A stretch of 64,000 bases of DNA from UBA6059 sp964351595. Its GTDB lineage: Bacteria; Bacteroidota; Bacteroidia; Cytophagales; Cyclobacteriaceae. Each line of letters begins with the position of its first letter. The first letter of the stretch is position 1. The translations under genes and the position numbers were made by a program. Below, in pieces: positions 61,913 through 64,000 of the stretch. The notes beneath the pieces were generated by a model, which was given only the letters and a program-made list of their open reading frames with translations, had not been told where the DNA came from and searched no databases. The stretch covers positions 37,645 through 101,644 of the forward strand of contig CAYGOT010000010.1 in NCBI GenBank assembly GCA_964351595.1, in the 5' to 3' direction.

Positions 61913-63331
61913 ATGACGAAATGCCTTTATTGTAGTGCTAAACTCTTACGAACAATGACCTCTCTCTATACCCTGATCAGACCACACCAATGCGTTTCGA
62001 AGATTTTGGGTATTGTACTTCTTCTAAGTACCTGTCTGGCATTGCCTGGTGTAGCGCAAGAATCTGATCCCGTGGTGCTCTTCTTTAAGAATGGGGAAGG
62101 TTTCAGAGCACAGGGAGAGTATCGTCAGGCCATTACAGAATACGAGAAGGCATTGGCGATAGATAATACACGTCCTATCATTTTCTACTGGAAAGGTATC
62201 TGTCATTATCAGTTGAAAGAGCATGACAAAGGTGTAGAGTCATTGGAACACGCCATTGATCTCAATCCGAACTACAATCAGGCCTACAATGCGCTTTTGC
62301 AGGGATATACCGAAGTATATAATACCAATAAAGTAGTTGAAACGCTCTCCAGAATGGCTTACGTAGAGGAAGATGTTCTCAAGCAGATAGAGTATTACAA
62401 AAGGATAGCTCAGATATTGGTCAAGCAAAGGGAATACAGCAAGGCGCTACCTCATATAGAAGATGGGCTCAAGGCAGACCCGAATAATTTAGATCTGCTT
62501 TACGCCAAAGCTCAATCTTACAATGGTGTCGCTCAGTACCAATCAACAATCAACACGGTGAAGCCTGTTCTTCCAAAGCTCACCGCCAACGACCGGGACA
62601 ATATCACAAGGTTCAATTATGAGATAGGCTATGCATATTATAAGTTGGAGAATTACAGTGAGGCAAACAGCTACTTTGAAAGGGCATATTACGGGCCATA
62701 CAGATCGCTGATCTCCAAGCTTCAACCAAATCACTTCTATAATGTGGCGTACGGCTTCTCCATGATCTACGAATATGAGACTACTGAGAGAATGCTGGAA
62801 ACCGCGCTGGAAATTGATCCCGCTTTTGCAAAGGCATATGATCTGTTGGCAGATATCGCCATAAAGCAGGAGCATCATCACAAAGGCATTCTGTACTATG
62901 AAAAGGCTGTAACTGGACTAGCTGAGCAGGATGAATATTTGGAAGAGATCTACAATAACAAACTTATCCCTACGCTTATCAACGCGAAGGAATACAGAGA
63001 AGCAGTCAGAATTTGTGATCAGGCCCTGGGTAAATTTCCAAGTAGTAGAAATATCAAATACCTGAAGGCCATAGCCCTGCATCATCAAGATATCAATGTA
63101 GACGCTATCGCAATAATGGAAAATATCATTGCAGAGCAAGGGGTTCCGGCTCTCGAGAAAAGCCTCTACAGTTTTGCTATGGGTATCATGTACAAGGCCA
63201 ACAACCAGATGGAGGAGGCTAAAGAAAGCTTCAAGGCGGCTAGAAACGGTGCTTTTACAAATGCCAGCTTATACGCTTACGAGTTGATTCTTGAGGAGGA
63301 GGTTCTCAGCAAGAACACGACAGGATTCTAA
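61913..63331 (+). CDS. Secreted TPR-repeat protein (second)
   Basis: 472 residues from ATG 61913. The first 14 residues include Cys-Leu-Tyr-Cys; the real signal peptide is KILGIVLLLSTCLALPGVAQ, so ATG 61955 (14 codons later) is an alternative start. The mature chain has at least nine TPR units, for example YRQAITEYEKALAIDNTRPI and YSKALPHIEDGLKADPNNLD, giving a long superhelix. No enzyme motif. Typical of envelope-scaffold proteins; partner unknown. Confidence 0.82.
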   Translation: MTKCLYCSAKLLRTMTSLYTLIRPHQCVSKILGIVLLLSTCLALPGVAQESDPVVLFFKNGEGFRAQGEYRQAITEYEKALAIDNTRPIIFYWKGICHYQLKEHDKGVESLEHAIDLNPNYNQAYNALLQGYTEVYNTNKVVETLSRMAYVEEDVLKQIEYYKRIAQILVKQREYSKALPHIEDGLKADPNNLDLLYAKAQSYNGVAQYQSTINTVKPVLPKLTANDRDNITRFNYEIGYAYYKLENYSEANSYFERAYYGPYRSLISKLQPNHFYNVAYGFSMIYEYETTERMLETALEIDPAFAKAYDLLADIAIKQEHHHKGILYYEKAVTGLAEQDEYLEEIYNNKLIPTLINAKEYREAVRICDQALGKFPSSRNIKYLKAIALHHQDINVDAIAIMENIIAEQGVPALEKSLYSFAMGIMYKANNQMEEAKESFKAARNGAFTNASLYAYELILEEEVLSKNTTGF

Positions 63332-63421
63332 TAATCCGCAATACCAACCGTTATTTAGCAAGAATATTACGGTAGAATTAAACCTCTGCCTTAGGAATGA
63401 CTCTTAGTCAGTGAGGTCACA

Positions 63422-64000
63422 TTGTTATCTAAACATCAGGTTGTGAGTGAATTCAGAATCCGAGTAGGTCAGTATCGACATAAGCAGGAACTTTATCGAA
63501 AAGTACTGCCACCAAAGCTTAGCACTGCCAGAGTTCTAAACGATCTGCCCAGCGCCAGAAGCCTTGATATTGATGCAGGACTATCACCATATGCCGATCC
63601 ATTTGGCGCCAAGGAACTTGCCCTCCTGATCAAGAGAACTCAGTTTGGCTGTACTAAAGAGGTGCTCAACAATCTATCGGGCCTTTCACTTCAAGAGGTC
63701 CTTTCCGAGATATTAAGGTTAGACCCTAAGCCCGCCCCACCCGTCAACGACTATAATGGAGTGGAAGATTTGGGTTCTGATCCAGATGTACCGTTGGGAG
63801 AACCGTGGATCACAGCAGCGTTCAACGAAGAGTTCGAAGGTCTTAGAAATGTAAGCTTAAAGTCGTGGTGGATTCGTCGAATCATCGACCAAAAACCGAC
63901 GATTCATGAGAAAATGATTCTCTTCTGGCACAATTTCCTACCCATTCAAATTTGGGATATCTTCATTTCAAAAGCCTCCTACCAGTACCTGGATATGCTC
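63422..64000 (+). CDS. DUF1800-family protein (3' end outside window)
   Basis: The frame runs to the window end; 193 codons are visible from TTG 63422, with GTG 63443 as a second start option. An in-frame TGA at 63397 excludes starts further up. Key blocks are PFGAKELALLIKRTQFG, SWWIRRIIDQKP and EKMILFWHNFLPIQ, the DUF1800 pattern. Family members are secreted or periplasmic proteins of unknown function, usually followed by a DUF1501 gene. No signal peptide is evident at this N-terminus, so the start is uncertain. Confidence 0.7.
   Translation, partial: MLSKHQVVSEFRIRVGQYRHKQELYRKVLPPKLSTARVLNDLPSARSLDIDAGLSPYADPFGAKELALLIKRTQFGCTKEVLNNLSGLSLQEVLSEILRLDPKPAPPVNDYNGVEDLGSDPDVPLGEPWITAAFNEEFEGLRNVSLKSWWIRRIIDQKPTIHEKMILFWHNFLPIQIWDIFISKASYQYLDML

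Noticed and set aside
1..64000. CRISPR array, tRNA, rRNA, prophage or transposase genes
   Set aside because: Scanned by eye on both strands; the only repeated DNA is short intergenic palindromes, and no cloverleaf, integrase or capsid signal was recognised.

Overview
The window reads as a chromosomal stretch of a marine-type Bacteroidota, most likely a Cytophagales relative (Fulvivirga/Reichenbachiella-like). This is inferred from gene content, not from a marker gene. The supporting signs are LytS-type kinases paired with LytTR regulators, ECF sigma factors with a TGTAAC-N16-CGTC promoter pattern, DUF4097 proteins, an ABC permease fused to an M1 peptidase, Bacteroidota-type lipoboxes and almost no Shine-Dalgarno sequences. 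No tRNA, rRNA, CRISPR array, prophage or transposase was found. The DNA is densely coding on both strands, and many neighbours overlap by 1 to 20 bases.

Layout. 1-2.7 kb: the end of an AsmA-like envelope gene and a FadI-type thiolase. 2.7-4.3 kb: an AAA ATPase (DUF4143) behind a three-site operator array and bracketed by a direct repeat. 4.3-8.3 kb (minus strand): a four-gene operon of permuted ATP-grasp ligase, alpha-E protein, transglutaminase-like protein and the proteasome relative Anbu. 8.5-19.8 kb: a fatty-acid oxidation island with two FadJ/FadB multifunctional enzymes, a FadA-type thiolase, two acyl-CoA dehydrogenases and an alpha-methylacyl-CoA racemase-like enzyme. One dehydrogenase and the racemase each carry a fused SCP2 lipid-binding domain. 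20.1-22.9 kb: ECF sigma factor, HEAT-repeat anti-sigma factor and two secreted DUF4097 proteins. 22.9-31.8 kb: mixed genes (UPF0145, a phosphatidylserine decarboxylase-like protein, a GIY-YIG nuclease between palindromic repeats, cupin, LytS/LytTR pair, lipoprotein, TauE exporter, metallo-hydrolase, thioesterase). 31.8-45.1 kb: enriched in amide and nitrile hydrolases (D-aminoacylase-like lipoprotein, nitrilase, two M20D amidohydrolases, penicillin acylase family) plus an arylamine N-acetyltransferase, interrupted by a second ECF sigma module, twin TerB-like proteins and a glycosyltransferase. 45.1-64 kb: ABA4-like membrane protein, MacB-type permease, cation exchanger, SDR, TPR protein, a second LytTR/LytS pair beside an ABC ATPase and the permease-M1 fusion, an AbgB-like amidohydrolase, a DUF885 protein, a TPR protein and the start of a DUF1800 gene.

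How it fits together. The oxidation genes would cover activation-independent beta-oxidation. The racemase and the LCAD-like dehydrogenase point to branched (2-methyl) acyl chains, much as in peroxisomes where SCP2 fusions also occur. The hydrolases suggest scavenging of N-acyl amino acids, peptides and nitriles. The signals most worth a second look are the SCP2 fusions, the operator array, the nested palindromes around the GIY-YIG gene, the matched divergent ECF promoters at 35.1 kb and the Anbu operon.
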